A DNA stretch of 64,000 nt from Acanthochlamys bracteata. Its lineage: Eukaryota > Streptophyta > Magnoliopsida > Pandanales > Velloziaceae. Positions 10,140 through 22,470 of the stretch are shown one piece after another (the stretch's first letter is position 1; the number at the start of each line of letters is the position of its first letter). Location of the stretch: the NCBI GenBank assembly GCA_019914995.1, contig CM034140.1, forward strand, positions 6,138,001 to 6,202,000. The letters are read 5' to 3'. A program made the position numbers and the translations under genes. A model generated the notes under the pieces. That model was not told the origin of the DNA. It saw only the letters and a program-made list of their open reading frames with translations, and searched no databases.

Positions 10140-13100
10140 TTACTATTTATTAACAGCATTTAAAATCAAATCAATTTTTTTATAAATTTTAAGTTTGATT
10201 ATTTTATATATTTATTTTCATAACAAATTTTGATTTTATCAAATTTAAATTCAATTTTATTTTACATATTTTAATTCTTGTTATAAATTTATTTTTATAA
10301 TTTATTTTTTATAAAGTTCAACTTTTATAAAATTTAGTTTTATAAAACACTTCATTCATCATCAAACTAAAATAATTCAGTTATTTCTATTATTACTTCA
10401 AACTCTTTTTTATTTATACAAAAATATAATAAATTATTTCTAATTTATATTTTTTAAATATAAAAATTTTTCACTTCTAATAAAATTATTTGTAATAATT
10501 TATTTTTTATAACTACTTTTATATAATTCATTTTTAATTAAAAAAACACAAACTAAGAGTCAAGTTTGTTTAAAAGTTTTGATTTTTATGAGACAAAATA
10601 CTGCTACTGACTTTTCTGTTGAAGAGAAACTTAGGGCAGTGTGTTAATTGTTAGAATTAAATTTCTGTAAATAAATTTATAAATAAATAATTAAAGATTA
10701 TCTATAATAATATTTTGGTAGAAAAAATAATTCTGAATTACTATAATAATTCAATTTGTTTTTATTAATAACAATATTCTTCACAATACTAAATACATAC
10801 TGAAATTATAAAATTCAATAACATTTGTAAAATATGTCAAAATTTTTTATTAAAGAGTAGAAAAGTTAATGGTATTTCTGATGTCTAAATTTTTTATTAT
10901 AAATATAACACGTATTAAGAAAAAAATTTTTGAGATTAAAGAACGTTTAAAAGTTCGACACTCTTTTTATCTCATTTTTCGTCGTCTATATTAGAAAGAA
11001 GGTGAAAAGATGAGCGAGTCAAATACGTAAAATCCGTAACTTTGTCATAAAAATAAGGCTGTTTTTTCTAGTGCATATCAAAAATAACTTTTCAATTTTT
11101 TTTTATATTTTTTAATATATTTTATAAATATTTCAAATTTTATTTAAAAATTTAAATAGTATAAAAAAATTTTACATAATAAAATTTTTTTATTATATAT
11201 TTTTACTATTTTTTTTAAAAATAAAAAAAATAAATTTATTTTTAAAAAAATAAAAATATTTTTTATTTAAAAAAATTCTGTTTTATAAGTAATTCCAAAA
11301 CGCATCCTAAATATTGCAAATTAATTACCACCTAAATTCTCTATCTTAGAAGCCTACTAGATCTAGAAGCGTTTCAAAATATTTATAAAATAGAATTTTT
11401 TTAAAATAAAAATTATTTATTTTTTATTTTTAAAATAGAATAAAAATATGTAATAAAAAAATTTTATTATATAAAATTTTTTATATTTTTAATTTTTAAA
11501 TAAATAATATATATATTTATAAAATATTTATTAAAAAATATGAAATTCAAAAATTAAAAAATTAATTTTTTTAAATGGAATGCCAAACGAATCTTAAATA
11601 GCTGAGGCTTTTGGGGCCGAATGAAAATATTTTTCAAAATATTTTTTTTTATTTTAAAAAATAATTAAATATAATTAATAATAAAATTTTGTTATGTAAA
11701 TCTTTTTATATTTTAAAATTTTAATAAAAATACTAAAATTATAAAAAATTTATTAAAAATGTGAATAAACAAATTAAAAGTTAAACGAAGGTTTAACATC
11801 TTTCATAAATGTACAACGTTTATAGCTCTGTAGCGTGAATTTGGAGAATATTTGGCAATCTTATGATATTAATTTCTTTCTCGAAAATTTTTTTACTTTG
11901 TCAAATAAAACTTTTTGTTTTTATAATTTTTTTAAAAATATAAATAAATATATATTAATAAGTTTTATATATTATAATTTACTTTTGATAAAAAATTTAA
12001 ATTTATTTCTAAAATACTATTATTTTGAAAAAAATTATTTACTATAAATACTTTTAAATATTTCCGAACATCATCCGACGTAAAAAAATCTATTAGATAT
12101 AAATTCATAACACTTGCAAATATTTATCTAAAATAATTCTAAATAAAATTTCTCTTCACTTGCAGATATTTATATTTATATCTATTATTTATGTTTATAA
12201 AAATTTGTTTTACAGGATTTTATTCATTTTTTACAAATTTATTTAAGAAAATTTTTTGAAACAAGTAACACATACGAATAATCCTATTTTAGTTAGAAAA
12301 TTTCTATGTTTGGCTCAAAATTTTGTTATTTTTCTTTTTAAAAAAGATCTTATTTTAACTTGGAAGCTTTGTTCTTCTAATAAGTAAAGCAAAGGAAAAT
12401 AACTTGTTTTTGACTTTTCATTAAATAATTTAACCAAAGATAAGATAAAATTACTAAACACTATCAACTCAAACGCTATCTAATAATAACAAGCGAAATA
12501 AAACTTTTTCATATATTACAACATTCTTTGTATGAACAACGCCAACAGGTCCAACACCAATTGAAGGCAACAGAAACAAGAAGAAGAAGGAAGTAGAAGA
12601 CCAAGTTTTTCTATTTTTAAAAAATAAATTTACATATTTTAAATAATTTTTTATAATATTATATAAAATATTTTAAATTTAGAATTATATTTCATACAAT
12701 TCTAAAATTTTACCATTTTGATTGAAAAATTAATCTTATTCTTAAATATTTGTAAAATAAATTTTTTTAAAAAAATTATTTTCATAAGCATTACTAAACA
12801 TTCTCTTTCTCTGCTGCGTGCAATTGCATCATCCCTCAAAACTCTTTTCTTATTTTAATTTATTTTATATTTTAAAAAATTTTGTACAAAATTTTTTGAT
12901 TGTGTTATTCTTTCCAAAAGCATTGATTAATTGCTTCATGCTTTACATTAAACTGTGTTGACAACAGCGCAAAAAGAAAAGCTATGTCATTTATAGCAGC
13001 AGTTGGAACCAACAATAATTCATTATTACTTGCAGCAAATCATAATCAACATAATACTCTTATTATATTATATATTAATAATTTTAAGTTAATATTTATA

Positions 13101-13672
13101 AAAATTTACGGTTATTTTTCTGCTGTATTAAAAAATAGATATGAAAAATATTTAATTTTAAATTATTTATCAATGGTTCTGAAATAATATTTATAAAAAT
13201 TTAGACTTATTTTTTTTATACCAATTAATTTTTAAAAAAATTTTAAATTCGTCATAAAATAATTTTAAAATAATATCTATAAAACTTTATTGTTATTATT
13301 TTGAATTGATTATGAAAAAAATTTTAAAAATAATTGGTTGTAAAATCTGAGAACAACAAACACTGAAATTATTTTATGTTTTTTGGAGAGAAAGGACAAG
13401 AGTAATGTGGTGTTGGATTGAAAGGACAGGGAGATTCTTGATGGCTGAGAAATCGAAACGTGTTCAGGGGCGGCTTAATAGTCTCTGTGTAGGAATATGT
13501 TCCTTTTTCCCTTAAACGAGTCACTCCAACTAGTACCGTACCCTCTTCTCTTTTTCCTTATTGTTATTATCATCAACGTACCGCCTACGTACTCCCTATC
13601 CTCCTGCTGCGCACACTGCATACACACAGGAAAAACATTTTCCTTAAAACGTTTGAATGTGCATGCACAAGA
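10140..13672. other. Gene-free AT-rich DNA with nested MITE remains
   Basis: Very AT-rich throughout. One MITE with matching target duplication (11071-11306) and a second probable one (about 11366-11593, right end CCAAACGAATC) are recognisable. Others are too decayed to delimit. The short ORF at 12984-13187 shows no family resemblance and its second half is AT-rich noise. About 13380-13670 is less AT-biased and unassigned. Confidence 0.5.
11071..11306. mobile_element. MITE of the F2 family, TSD CTA
   Basis: The left end begins GTGCATATCAAAAATAAC and the right end is CCAAAACGCATC. CTA flanks both ends (11068-11070 and 11307-11309). The interior is AT-rich and self-complementary in places (long A and T runs around a centre near 11190). 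Confidence 0.6.
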
Positions 13673-13821
13673 AAATCTATTCAATGTTATATATATTCTT
13701 CAATGCATATACTAATATATTTATATAGCCATATTACAATATTAAATAAGAAAAATTCAAAAATTAAAAAAATTCTCTAATATAACTATAATATTTAGAT
13801 ATATATTGATTTATGATAACA
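13673..13821 (-). repeat. 3' LTR of the Copia element
   Basis: Matches 17799-17925 over TCTATTCAAT(A/G)TTATATAT, CTTCAATGCATATAC and ATTCTCTAATATAACTA words. On the minus strand it starts TGTTATC directly after the purine-rich AAAAGAAAG tract (13832-13822). At about 150 bp it is short for a Copia LTR. Confidence 0.8.
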
Positions 13822-16800
13822 CTTTCTTTTAAATTGATGCAAATATATCGTCGATGTCTAATTTATTTAGTGAATCATAAAAAATTTTATTTGAGACTCA
13901 TTTTATCACATTATAAAAAAATATATATTATTATCGATCAAAATATTAGCGACAGATACAAAACGAGTCACTAATGACACAAACAGCATGTACACTGTCG
14001 CTGAAGTGAAAGTAATACCAACCGTTAAATAAGAAGAGACGCTATTGTGCACTTATTCGTGATCAGCGTAGATATCGGTCACTATTACACAGATGTCTGC
14101 TAATTTTATTTTTAAACTCATAAAATGTAAGTCCATCAATTTCATCTCTAATTTCTTTATAAAATATCGATCTATCTCAATATATTTGGTACGATCATAT
14201 TGCACTAGATTATAAGTAGTATTTATTCCGCCATAATTAATTGGATTATATTTTATAAATAGTAATCATCTACTTAGCGTTGATTTTAAATATCTCAAAA
14301 TTCTGTTCATAACTTTTATATGATAAATACTTTAAAATGCATAAACTAGTTAACAATATTCACTGCATATTCTATATCAATGAGAGTATGTGATAAATAA
14401 ATCAATCTGCCAATCAATCGTTGATATTTTTTTTAATTGCCGGCACTTAGATATTCTGTTAAGTTATGATTCTCAATTATTGACGTATATTGGTTGGTTT
14501 ACAATCCGACACCATTGGCTTAAACAATAAATAAAGGATATATTTTTGTGTGATAGAAAAATATTTTACTTAGACATCGCCACTTCAATGTCCAAAAAAT
14601 ATTTCGACTCTCCAAGTTATTTCATTTGAATTCAGAGGCTAGATATATTTTTAATATCTGAATTTCTTTCTGATCATTATATGTAACAATTGTATCTCAA
14701 TATAGATTATCAAAATAGTTAACTTACCATTTTGGTTCTTCAAGATAATGAATGATCTGCATTATTCTGTTGGTAACCACATCGATTCAAACCTTGACTA
14801 AATCTATCAAACCATGCTCGTAGAGATTGTTTCACCCTATATAATGCTTTTTTTAACTTGCAAATAGAATTTGTTCTTTCGGATACACCATATTCAGATG
14901 AAAGTTTCATATATATTTCTTTTTCTAATTCATAACAAAAAAATGCGTTATTTACATCAAACTATTGAAAGGGCCAGCCAATATTTTCTACTAGAGAAGG
15001 TAATACTTTGATTGTATCAATTTTTATAATTAGTGTAAAAGCCTCATTATAATCCACTCCATAAATCTATGAATATCTCTTGGCCACTAATCTTATTTTA
15101 TATTTTTCGTTCCATCTGCTCTGACTTGGTGGCGCATACCCACTTACCCAATTGCTTTATTTTTTTCTGGTAGTGGTACTATCTCCAAAGTCAAATTTTT
15201 ATGAAGAGCATTTATCTTTTTATTTATACTCTTAGTCTATTTAGGATTAGATAAGACTTCTCTAATATTAAAAGAAAGAGTCGTAACTGCTATCTGATTA
15301 ATGAATACCACTTATGATTGGAACAGTCCTTAAAAAGACACATGATTAGTAATAAGATACATAGATATTTTCGCTAGTGAATATCTTTCTGGAGATTTTA
15401 TACGATTTTTTCTAAATAACAACTGATAATTTCTATTGATAATATTAAAGTTATTCACAACAGTACTCTGAGTCTCAGTACTTATTCAAAAATATCTTTA
15501 GAAATTTGAGCTGGTATTGTCGGCTGAGATAGAAAAACTTTTTCCACAATATCAGATCCTTCTATCTGTTCTGCTTCTCTCAGTATGGATTCACTAATAT
15601 GAATCTCCTTTTGAACTAATTCATAACGTTCTGATTATCTCTATTTTCAAAATGGGATATGAGGTGTCTAAAATATATTTTTTTTTCAAGAAATGTCACA
15701 TTCATAATGACGAAAGTACGACGTGATGGAGGATGATAGCATTTGTAATCTTTCTGATGAGGAACATAAGCAACAAATATGCATCGCAAAGCATAAGGAT
15801 TCAATTTTATCCCATTGGTTTTTCTGCAGATCTACTAATGCAACAAATACAAAAATTCGAGGTGAAAGTGAGAGAACATACGATACAGTGATATATATAA
15901 ATAAGATTTTAAAAGGAGTTTTAAAATTAAAAACTCTATACGACATCCGATTTATTAGATATACATTAGATTGAACTACTTTTATCTAATAATATTTTAG
16001 AACATAAGCACCAAACAACAAATCACGAGTTGTCTTTAAAATATGTCTGTTTTTTTTTTCAGCCACTCCATTCTATTGTGGTGTTGGTGGATAAGTAATC
16101 TCATGACAATAACTTTCTCTTGAAGACAAAGGGCCAAAGATGTATTAATATATTCTCCCCTATTATTCGAGTGTAATATTCGTATTGGGAAGAAAAATTA
16201 GATCTGTATTATTTTAGGAAACCTTATACAAATATTCACAACTTTATTTTTATTCTTTATGATATATTACAATGCCATACCAGTGTAATCATCGACAAAT
16301 GTCATAAACCATTTAATTCCAATAAGTATAGTAACAAAAAAGGGTTCCCAAATATCTGAATGTATTAATTATAATGGACTTAATTTTTTTTCAATAGCAG
16401 AAAAATATGGCACTCGGTGAGTCTTTACAATAATAATACAAGTTTCACATTAAAATTCACACTCTTTAAGGTCAAAAAATAAATAAATGGCGTGGAATTC
16501 TATTCTCCTTATCTATATCAAATCTACGAACGCTATAAACTCTTCCAAAATCGATATCATCCAAATAATATAGGCTTTCTGTTTTAGTACCACGTCCAAT
16601 AATCTCATGTGTCTGGATATCCTAAAGTAAAAAAAAAATAATTGGATACAACAAAACAATGCAACTCAATTGTTCAGTGATCTGTCTAATAGATAATAAA
16701 TTATTTGACAAAGAAGGGACAAGCAAGCAATTCTTTAGAGATAAAAATGGTGACAATATTACTATTTCAGTATCTGTCACTGGATAAATATCTACGTTAG

Positions 16801-17781
16801 TATATATCACATTATGTCTAACTAGAGTAGTTGTAATTTAAAAATTTTTTAAATCAAATGTTATATGATTCGTGGCTCCAGAATAAAAAAATTCATCTTA
16901 TATTCTTTCTACAATCTGAAATAATATTTATGGCACAACTTTTGTCACGTGTGGCTGAACTAACTGGTGTTTCCATATAAAACTTTTTTATTCTTCAGCT
17001 CTTTTCACCAATCAGGATAGCCAATTAATTTAAATATAAAGTACGATTGTGACCAATTTTATCATAAGTGTACACAGTCTCATTTTTCAAGTCCGATCTG
17101 GTTTGGTGGAATAAAACTTGAACCAATTTGGTTCAAGCTGATTTGATCTAGTCTAGGTCAAGTCTGGTTCAGTTCAATATGGTTCAGTCTTGGCCAAGTC
17201 TGGATTAAACTTTGGTTTAGTTCGATCTGTTTCTGTCCTAATCAAGTTGGTTCGATTCAGAATCAAGTCTAATCTGGATCATCCAGATCGATTTGGTGGA
17301 CTGGTTGGTGGTAGCGATGATCGGACGGAGCCGGCGATGACAGTACGTGCAACTACAGCAATCAAGCAGCGAAATCAGATTCTGGCGACGTTCAGAGGCA
17401 AATCGAGTGGCGTTTACAGACAGATCGACGGTGATTAGTCGAATTGAGCGGCGAGCAGTGACGATAGCAGTAACGAGAATCGGAGAACAACAATGACAAT
17501 TCGACACCGAACAATGTGCGGCGACACAGTGGCATTGAAGATGCCGATCAGTTTGAGTTGAAGATAGCGGTAATGGCGGCACAATAGAAAAAACCAACAC
17601 ATGATGACGGAGGTAGTGGCGGTGACAACGGAGGTGGTCTTTTTTTTTTAAAGATATAATCTAGTTAAGTTGCTGAATTTACTCAATATCTTAGTTCCAC
17701 GATACCAACGAGATCGTCTGGTCGAAATCTACCGTCGAAAGTCGTTATCTCCACGATGGCGGTAGACAAATTTAAAATTTT

Positions 17782-17793
17782 GCTCTGATACTA
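17782..17793 (-). other. Primer-binding site, initiator tRNA-Met type
   Basis: The plus-strand word GCTCTGATACTA is the complement of TAGTATCAGAGC, one base away from the TGGTATCAGAGC used by most Copia elements for initiator methionine tRNA. It lies directly inside the 5' LTR, which fixes the element orientation. Confidence 0.85.
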
Positions 17794-17798
17794 AAAAA

Positions 17799-17925
17799 AA
17801 AATCTATTCAATATTATATATTCTTCAATGCATATACCAATATATTTATGTAGACTTTGTACAATACTAAATAAAAAATTATTCTCTAATATAACTAAAA
17901 ATTTAGATATATATATCGACTCACA
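17799..17925 (-). repeat. 5' LTR of the Copia element
   Basis: Partner of 13673-13821. On the minus strand it begins TGTGAGTCGATATATA and ends a few bases before the primer-binding site. Small indels separate it from the other LTR. Confidence 0.8.
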
Positions 17926-18944
17926 CCAATATTTATAAATTAAATTTTTATATTTTAGAATTCAAAAAATAATTTTTATTGTTTATATTTTTAAAAATAT
18001 ATAAAATAAATAATAATTAAAATTTATGATATGAATTCTTTTATATTTTTAAAATTTTAAAAATATAATATAAATATTATAAAAAGTTTATTAATAAATA
18101 AAATATAAAAAATATGAATAAAATATAATTAAAAAGTACTACAAAACGGTATTAGTAAATTTACTTTTATTTTTACAACTCACTTTTTTCTGTAATATAT
18201 TAATTTTAATCACATTTAACCCCAACGACAACAAATTATTTATTTGCAAAAGATATAAAAAATAAATATATATTAATTTTAACTCACATTTTCTGTTTTG
18301 TTTTCCTTCCTTCACCCCAAGCAATCTGAATATCTGATACACCTTCACGAGAAACTTTATTTATCTATAAATAAAAAATGTCAAGTAATTCTTACGGTCT
18401 TACCGACGAGCCATAAGAATTTGAAGTTTTAGAACAAAATCAACACCCCATTTCATCTCATTTTATTATTTTATTTTAATATTTTATTTTTTAATAAATT
18501 TTATGGTATAATTTTATAAATTTAGAAAATATAAATAAATATACATTATATATATATATATATATATTTATTATTTTTAAAATTTAAAAAGGCTCTTTTC
18601 TTTAGTTTTAAAAATAAGCTTCTTTTATAATAGCCTTATTTTAAACAATCTTAAATGACACTATAATACACAACCTACTAAGAGATCATTCAGAATTATT
18701 TAAAACAAAATATTTTTAAAAAACCAGTTTTAATGAAATTTGTTGGAAACAATTTACTATTTATTTTAGAAATTAAAAATTATACAATGAAAATTGTATA
18801 ATGCGACGATTCATCTATATTTTTTAACGTTTTACAAAAATTTAAATAATATAAAAAATTTATTAAAAATAAAAATTTAAAATAAAGATAAAATAAGTAC
18901 TTTAAAAGAACAACTAAACATGCACTAAATTATACTTCCATTTA
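17926..18944. other. AT-rich intergenic DNA, no gene seen
   Basis: Long A/T runs and a (TA)n tract near 18548-18572. No coding potential, RNA gene or delimitable transposon. Confidence 0.5.
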
Positions 18945-19182
18945 AGGCGTATTTATCAACACCCTAAATTCTACTTTTTTAAAATTATTTTTAATATAAA
19001 ATACATACAAAAATTAAAATAATTTTTTTTATCAATTAATTTTTAAAAAATTTAATTTTAGAATTTACTATAAATATAAAATTTTATTTTTTATTAAAAA
19101 TATTTAATATTTAATATTATTTTTTAAATTTATTTTCTAAAAACTCTACTTTATCAATTTTACACACAAGGTAAACACGCTC
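18945..19182. mobile_element. MITE related to F1/F2 (ends GGCGTATTTA), TSD TTA
   Basis: The left end is AGGCGTATTTATCAAC and the right end GGTAAACACGCTC, an imperfect terminal inverted repeat. TTA flanks both sides (18942-18944 and 19183-19185). The first and last 40 bases also share a TCTACTTT word in opposite orientation. Interior AT-rich and noncoding. Confidence 0.7.
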
Positions 19183-19185
19183 TTA

Positions 19186-20168
19186 GTTAAGAAAAGCAAA
19201 TAATTAGGATCCCTCGTGAATTCTACCAATAAGAGCCATAAGAGACTGGGCCACTAGGTCATGAACAGGTGCCTCTAACCAGGGACCGTCTTGCAACCAG
19301 CCGATGGTCGTCGTGCCCTGTGAAGCTTTGGGTTCAGTCACCTGTTATGGAGCAGCTTCCCTATGCATAACACAATGCCACACAGTATTATAACTATCAT
19401 TCATCAGAAATCACCTAGGAAGAAGGTTCATAATTGATGAAATATTAGTAGGTTCACAAGCAGCGTTTAATTCCATTTACTTCTAGTACAGTCTAATCCA
19501 ATCAATGGATTTTAGAACTATAGTATATACCTCATTTTAATCTTATTTTTATTCAATGTCTAACTAATCTACTTACTTTTAAATCCAATGGATCGATGAC
19601 TGCGCACATAAAGATAAAGCGGGCTACATGGATCACGAAAGAAAGTGGGAGAAAGAGACGCACTCGACGGAGAAAGTCACATGAAACAAGGTTGAAAATG
19701 AATGACAAATATGAAGCGACTCCGAATTAAAACAATATAAATAATTCATTCAAAGATTATTTTACCAAAAATAAGTTATATCTGGTGAAGAATAAATCAT
19801 CCATATTTTCTCTCACCCAAGTACTCTATAGTGCACGAAATACATGGATCATTCAAAATTCCAATCACTTGACTCGAAGTACTATATTATACATCAAGAG
19901 CTAGCCTTAGAGCTCAACTTGTTCTAAATCTTTGTTTGTCAAGCGAAAACTGACGAGTCACACTATTTTAATTTTCTCATTGGCCTATCAGCTACTGCTA
20001 TAATATGCGTACATCGCCTCCTGCGCAACCAAGAACTAACAATCAGAGAACAACTTACTCTGAATCGTCGCTCACATCTTACGGTAGCCTATGTGAGTCA
20101 TATTACTTTTAACATGCTCATTCACTTGTTAGCGAGAGCACTGCGAGCATCGGGCTCCCAGCTAAATT
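19186..20168. other. Intergenic DNA holding direct-repeat copy A1
   Basis: No gene found. 19491-19796 is a diverged direct repeat of 20991-21311. Shared words include ATCTACTTAC/TTTACTTAC, ATTAAAACAAT(A/G)TAAATAATTCATTCAAA and CTGGTGAAGA. The two copies bracket the miniature LTR element, about 1.5 kb apart. 19200-19480 is more GC-balanced and unassigned. Confidence 0.5.
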
Positions 20169-20250
20169 ATCGGTACTGATATCATTATTTGAAAGATACA
20201 ATATCGGAGGAGCTAACCAAAATAAGACACATAAAGTGACCGGCTTATAT

Positions 20251-20979
20251 TGTTGGACCTTTAAGCTAAGCTAAGCCCGTGATAGTAGCGTGTAGGGTTT
20301 AACGGACTCAAGTGAAAGATGGACTAGTTTGGTAGGTTATGACCGGATTAGTAGCATAGGAATCTGGAATCGATGATGCCTAAGTGAAAAACGGACTAGC
20401 TAATTTAGAGGTGAGCCAGCAACTCGCCTTGTGTTTGACAAAGTATACCCTAGTTTTGTGGGTATAATAATCCGCACCTTTTAATAGCCTCTATTAGCTG
20501 GGTACTGAAATGACTATGTACTTATAAATGGGATGCTACTCTCTAAAAAATTTGCAATGCTTTTGTGTGAGGATCCAATTCTATAATTAGTATCAGAATC
20601 CGATGGGGTAAAACCAACCGGCATGTTATAGGAAGAAGATTGTCGGACTTTTAAGTTGGTCTAAGTCCGAATTAGTAATGTGTAGGGTTTGGTGGATCCG
20701 ATTGAAAGACGAATTAGTTTGGTAAATTAGGATCGGATTAGTAGCGCAAAGACCTAGGTGTGTCCAAGTGAAAAACAGGCTAGCTAACTTAAAGATAGGC
20801 CAACAACTGGCCTTAGGTTGGGTCAAATAGATCATAGTTTTGTGAGCTTAATAGCTCGTACTCTTTAATAGTCCCACATTGGTGAAGTGCTGGAATATAT
20901 ATGTGTATATAAGTAGAGGATACTAACTCCTAATAGATTGACCAATCTTTTTAGTATGGGATCCGATCTTATATATACA
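20251..20979 (+). mobile_element. Miniature LTR retrotransposon (SMART/TRIM type)
   Basis: LTR 1 begins TGTTGGACCTTTAAGC at 20251 and LTR 2 begins TGTCGGACTTTTAAGT at 20641. The two run in parallel for about 335 bases (shared words: GTGTAGGGTTT, GTGAAAAAC, GACTAGCTAA or its variants, TATATAAG-like region, GGATCC near the end). Between them are only about 55 bases. These include a primer-binding-like TAGTATCAGAATCC just after LTR 1 and a purine tract GGAAGAAGA just before LTR 2. There is no coding capacity. TTATAT occurs before LTR 1 and near the end of LTR 2 and may be the target duplication. The LTRs differ much more than the two inverted arms do, so this insertion predates the inversion. 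Confidence 0.8.
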
Positions 20980-21895
20980 ATAGAAAGGCCATTCTAATTC
21001 AAAAAATTTTAATAGATTTTGGACTTCTCTAATATATAAACCTCTTTTTCTTATCCTATTTTTATTTAATATATGACTAATTTACTTACTCTAGAACCCA
21101 ACATATTGATGGCTGTGCGGAGAACGATAAAATAGGCTATAGAGATCATGAATGGAAGCGGAAGAAAGAGCCGCGTTCACGGGAGAAAGTCGCATGAAAC
21201 TGGATTGAAAAATAAGCGAAAAATATGAAGTGACTTCCAAATTAAAACAATGTAAATAATTCATTCAAAATTAATTTTTAACACAAATAAGTGATTTCTG
21301 GTGAAGAGAATATATTATATATGACTATTTTAACTAATTGTATGCATCTTCCACCATGTTTTTTTTTTTTTTTTTTTGGACAAGTTGAATTAGGACCGGC
21401 TTATTATCACGACAAGGTACTATGTTGATATGATTCAATATTTTTTTATTTTAAATATGAAACAACTATACATAATAATGCTATTTATACTTATGATCGG
21501 TAAGCTAAACATATTAACTTAATGGATTATTGCTTTAAGTCTATACACCCATGTAGAGGACTAGATTGCTTAAAATAAAATAAAAATTTTTAAAACAGAA
21601 ATTATTTTAGAAGTTTCAAAAAATGAGTTTATTTTATTTTATTAAAAGTTTATTTTATTATATATATATAGGGATGGGATGTAGGCACATCCCATCCCAT
21701 AAGGTAGATTATTTACTGTAGGCACATGCTGTTGATTGAACGGCTGTGATGTAGGCACTAGTTGATGAACGGCTGTGATGCGCTCCATCGTTTTTAACCT
21801 AGGCACATCGACTCGACTCATTCTTATCTCAATTGTTTTTTTTTTCTCTCCTTTGCGCAGCGCAGCGCAGCGGCGTCTTCCGCTCTACCTCCGAC

Positions 21896-22352
21896 CGCGA
21901 AATCGAGTCATCCGCGCTCGATGCCGGCTCGATTTCGCAACAGAGAGTCTCTGTTTCGGCTTTTGATCAAGATTCCCGCTCGTTTTCGTCTCCGGTTTCA
22001 ACTCCGGTTCGATTTCGCGATTCCGGCCGTAATTGAGCTCTCCGCGGCTCGATTTCGCGATTCCGGTCTCCGATTCGGCCGTTGAGAATGATTCCGGCCT
22101 GATTTCGTCTCCGGCTTCCCCTCCACTCCGGCTCGATTTCGCAATTCCAACCGAAATCGAGCTCTCCGCGGCTCGATTTTGCAATTCCGGTCTCTGGTTC
22201 GGCTATTGATCAAGATTTCCCCCTCGATTTCGTCTCCGGCTTCCACTCCGGCTCGATTTCGCGACTCCGGCCGAAATCGAGCCTTCCGCGGCTCGATTTC
22301 GCGATTCCGGATTCCGGTTCGGCCTTTGAGATTGATTCCGGCACGATCTCGT
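21896..22352. repeat. GC-rich tandem repeats in MULE left TIR
   Basis: About three copies of a roughly 120-bp unit. Each contains two GGCTCGATTTCGC-type words spaced about 40 bases apart (starts near 21925, 22005, 22044, 22129, 22167, 22248 and 22289), with CTCCGGCTTC and GAAATCGAGC between. Very CpG-rich in AT-rich surroundings. Small ORFs here are read-through of the repeat, not genes. Confidence 0.8.
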
Positions 22353-22353
22353 C

Positions 22354-22470
22354 TCCGGCTGGCACATTATTTACTGTTGGCATATGCTGTTGATTGAACG
22401 GCTGTGATGCAGGTACTAGTTGACGAACGGCTGTGATGCGCTCCATCGTTTTTAACCTAGGCACATGACA
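22354..22470. repeat. Extra internal copy of MULE terminal sequence
   Basis: Starting GGCACATTATTTACTGT, this repeats the sequence found about 30 bases inside the left terminus (21700-21810), including GCTGTTGATTGAACGGC and CGCTCCATCGTTTTTAACC. It lacks the outermost palindromic 30 bases. The right arm has no counterpart at the corresponding place. Confidence 0.75.

Larger units (their letters stand above)
13673..17925 (-). mobile_element. Full-span degenerate Ty1/Copia element
   Basis: Read on the minus strand, the order is 5' LTR (17925-17799), primer-binding site (17793-17782), gag, protease/pre-integrase, integrase, RT, RNase H, polypurine tract (about 13832-13822) and 3' LTR (13821-13673). 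Gag retains a broken zinc knuckle ending IGYPDW near 17080-17000. The pre-integrase segment LVPSLSNNLLSIRQITEQL is at about 16730-16670. The integrase GV-type box lies near 16070. NPYALRCIFVAYVPHQKDYK, typical of the segment after integrase, is at about 15804-15740. The RT segment LKKALYRVKQSLRAWF is near 14860-14815, and the RNase H end (QYDRTKYIEIDRYFIK) is near 14200-14150. Stops and frameshifts are everywhere and the LTRs differ clearly, so it is an old insertion. No target duplication could be recognised. Confidence 0.9.
20169..22352. repeat. Left arm of a large inverted repeat
   Basis: Reverse-complementary to 28217-30237. The outer end is at ATCGGTACTGATATCATT (20169). The arm includes the miniature LTR element, direct-repeat copy A2, a (TA)-rich tract, the MULE left end (21671) and the GC-rich tandem repeats. 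In one 120-base stretch I compared (20330-20455 against 29985-30085) only about two bases differ, so the duplication looks young. The right arm lacks about 170 bases corresponding to roughly 20955-21130. Confidence 0.9.

Noticed and set aside
12984-13187. 67-codon ORF MSFIAAVGTNNN...
   Set aside because: No recognisable family, AT-rich second half, no splice or promoter context.
17190-17600. ORFs of 82 and 120 codons
   Set aside because: They fall in the gag region of the decayed minus-strand Copia element and show no independent family; repetitive GGTTCA words explain the open frame.
21775-22464. Overlapping Arg/Ser-rich ORFs on both strands
   Set aside because: They arise from the CpG-rich TIR repeats, which lack stops in several frames; mirrored exactly in the right arm.
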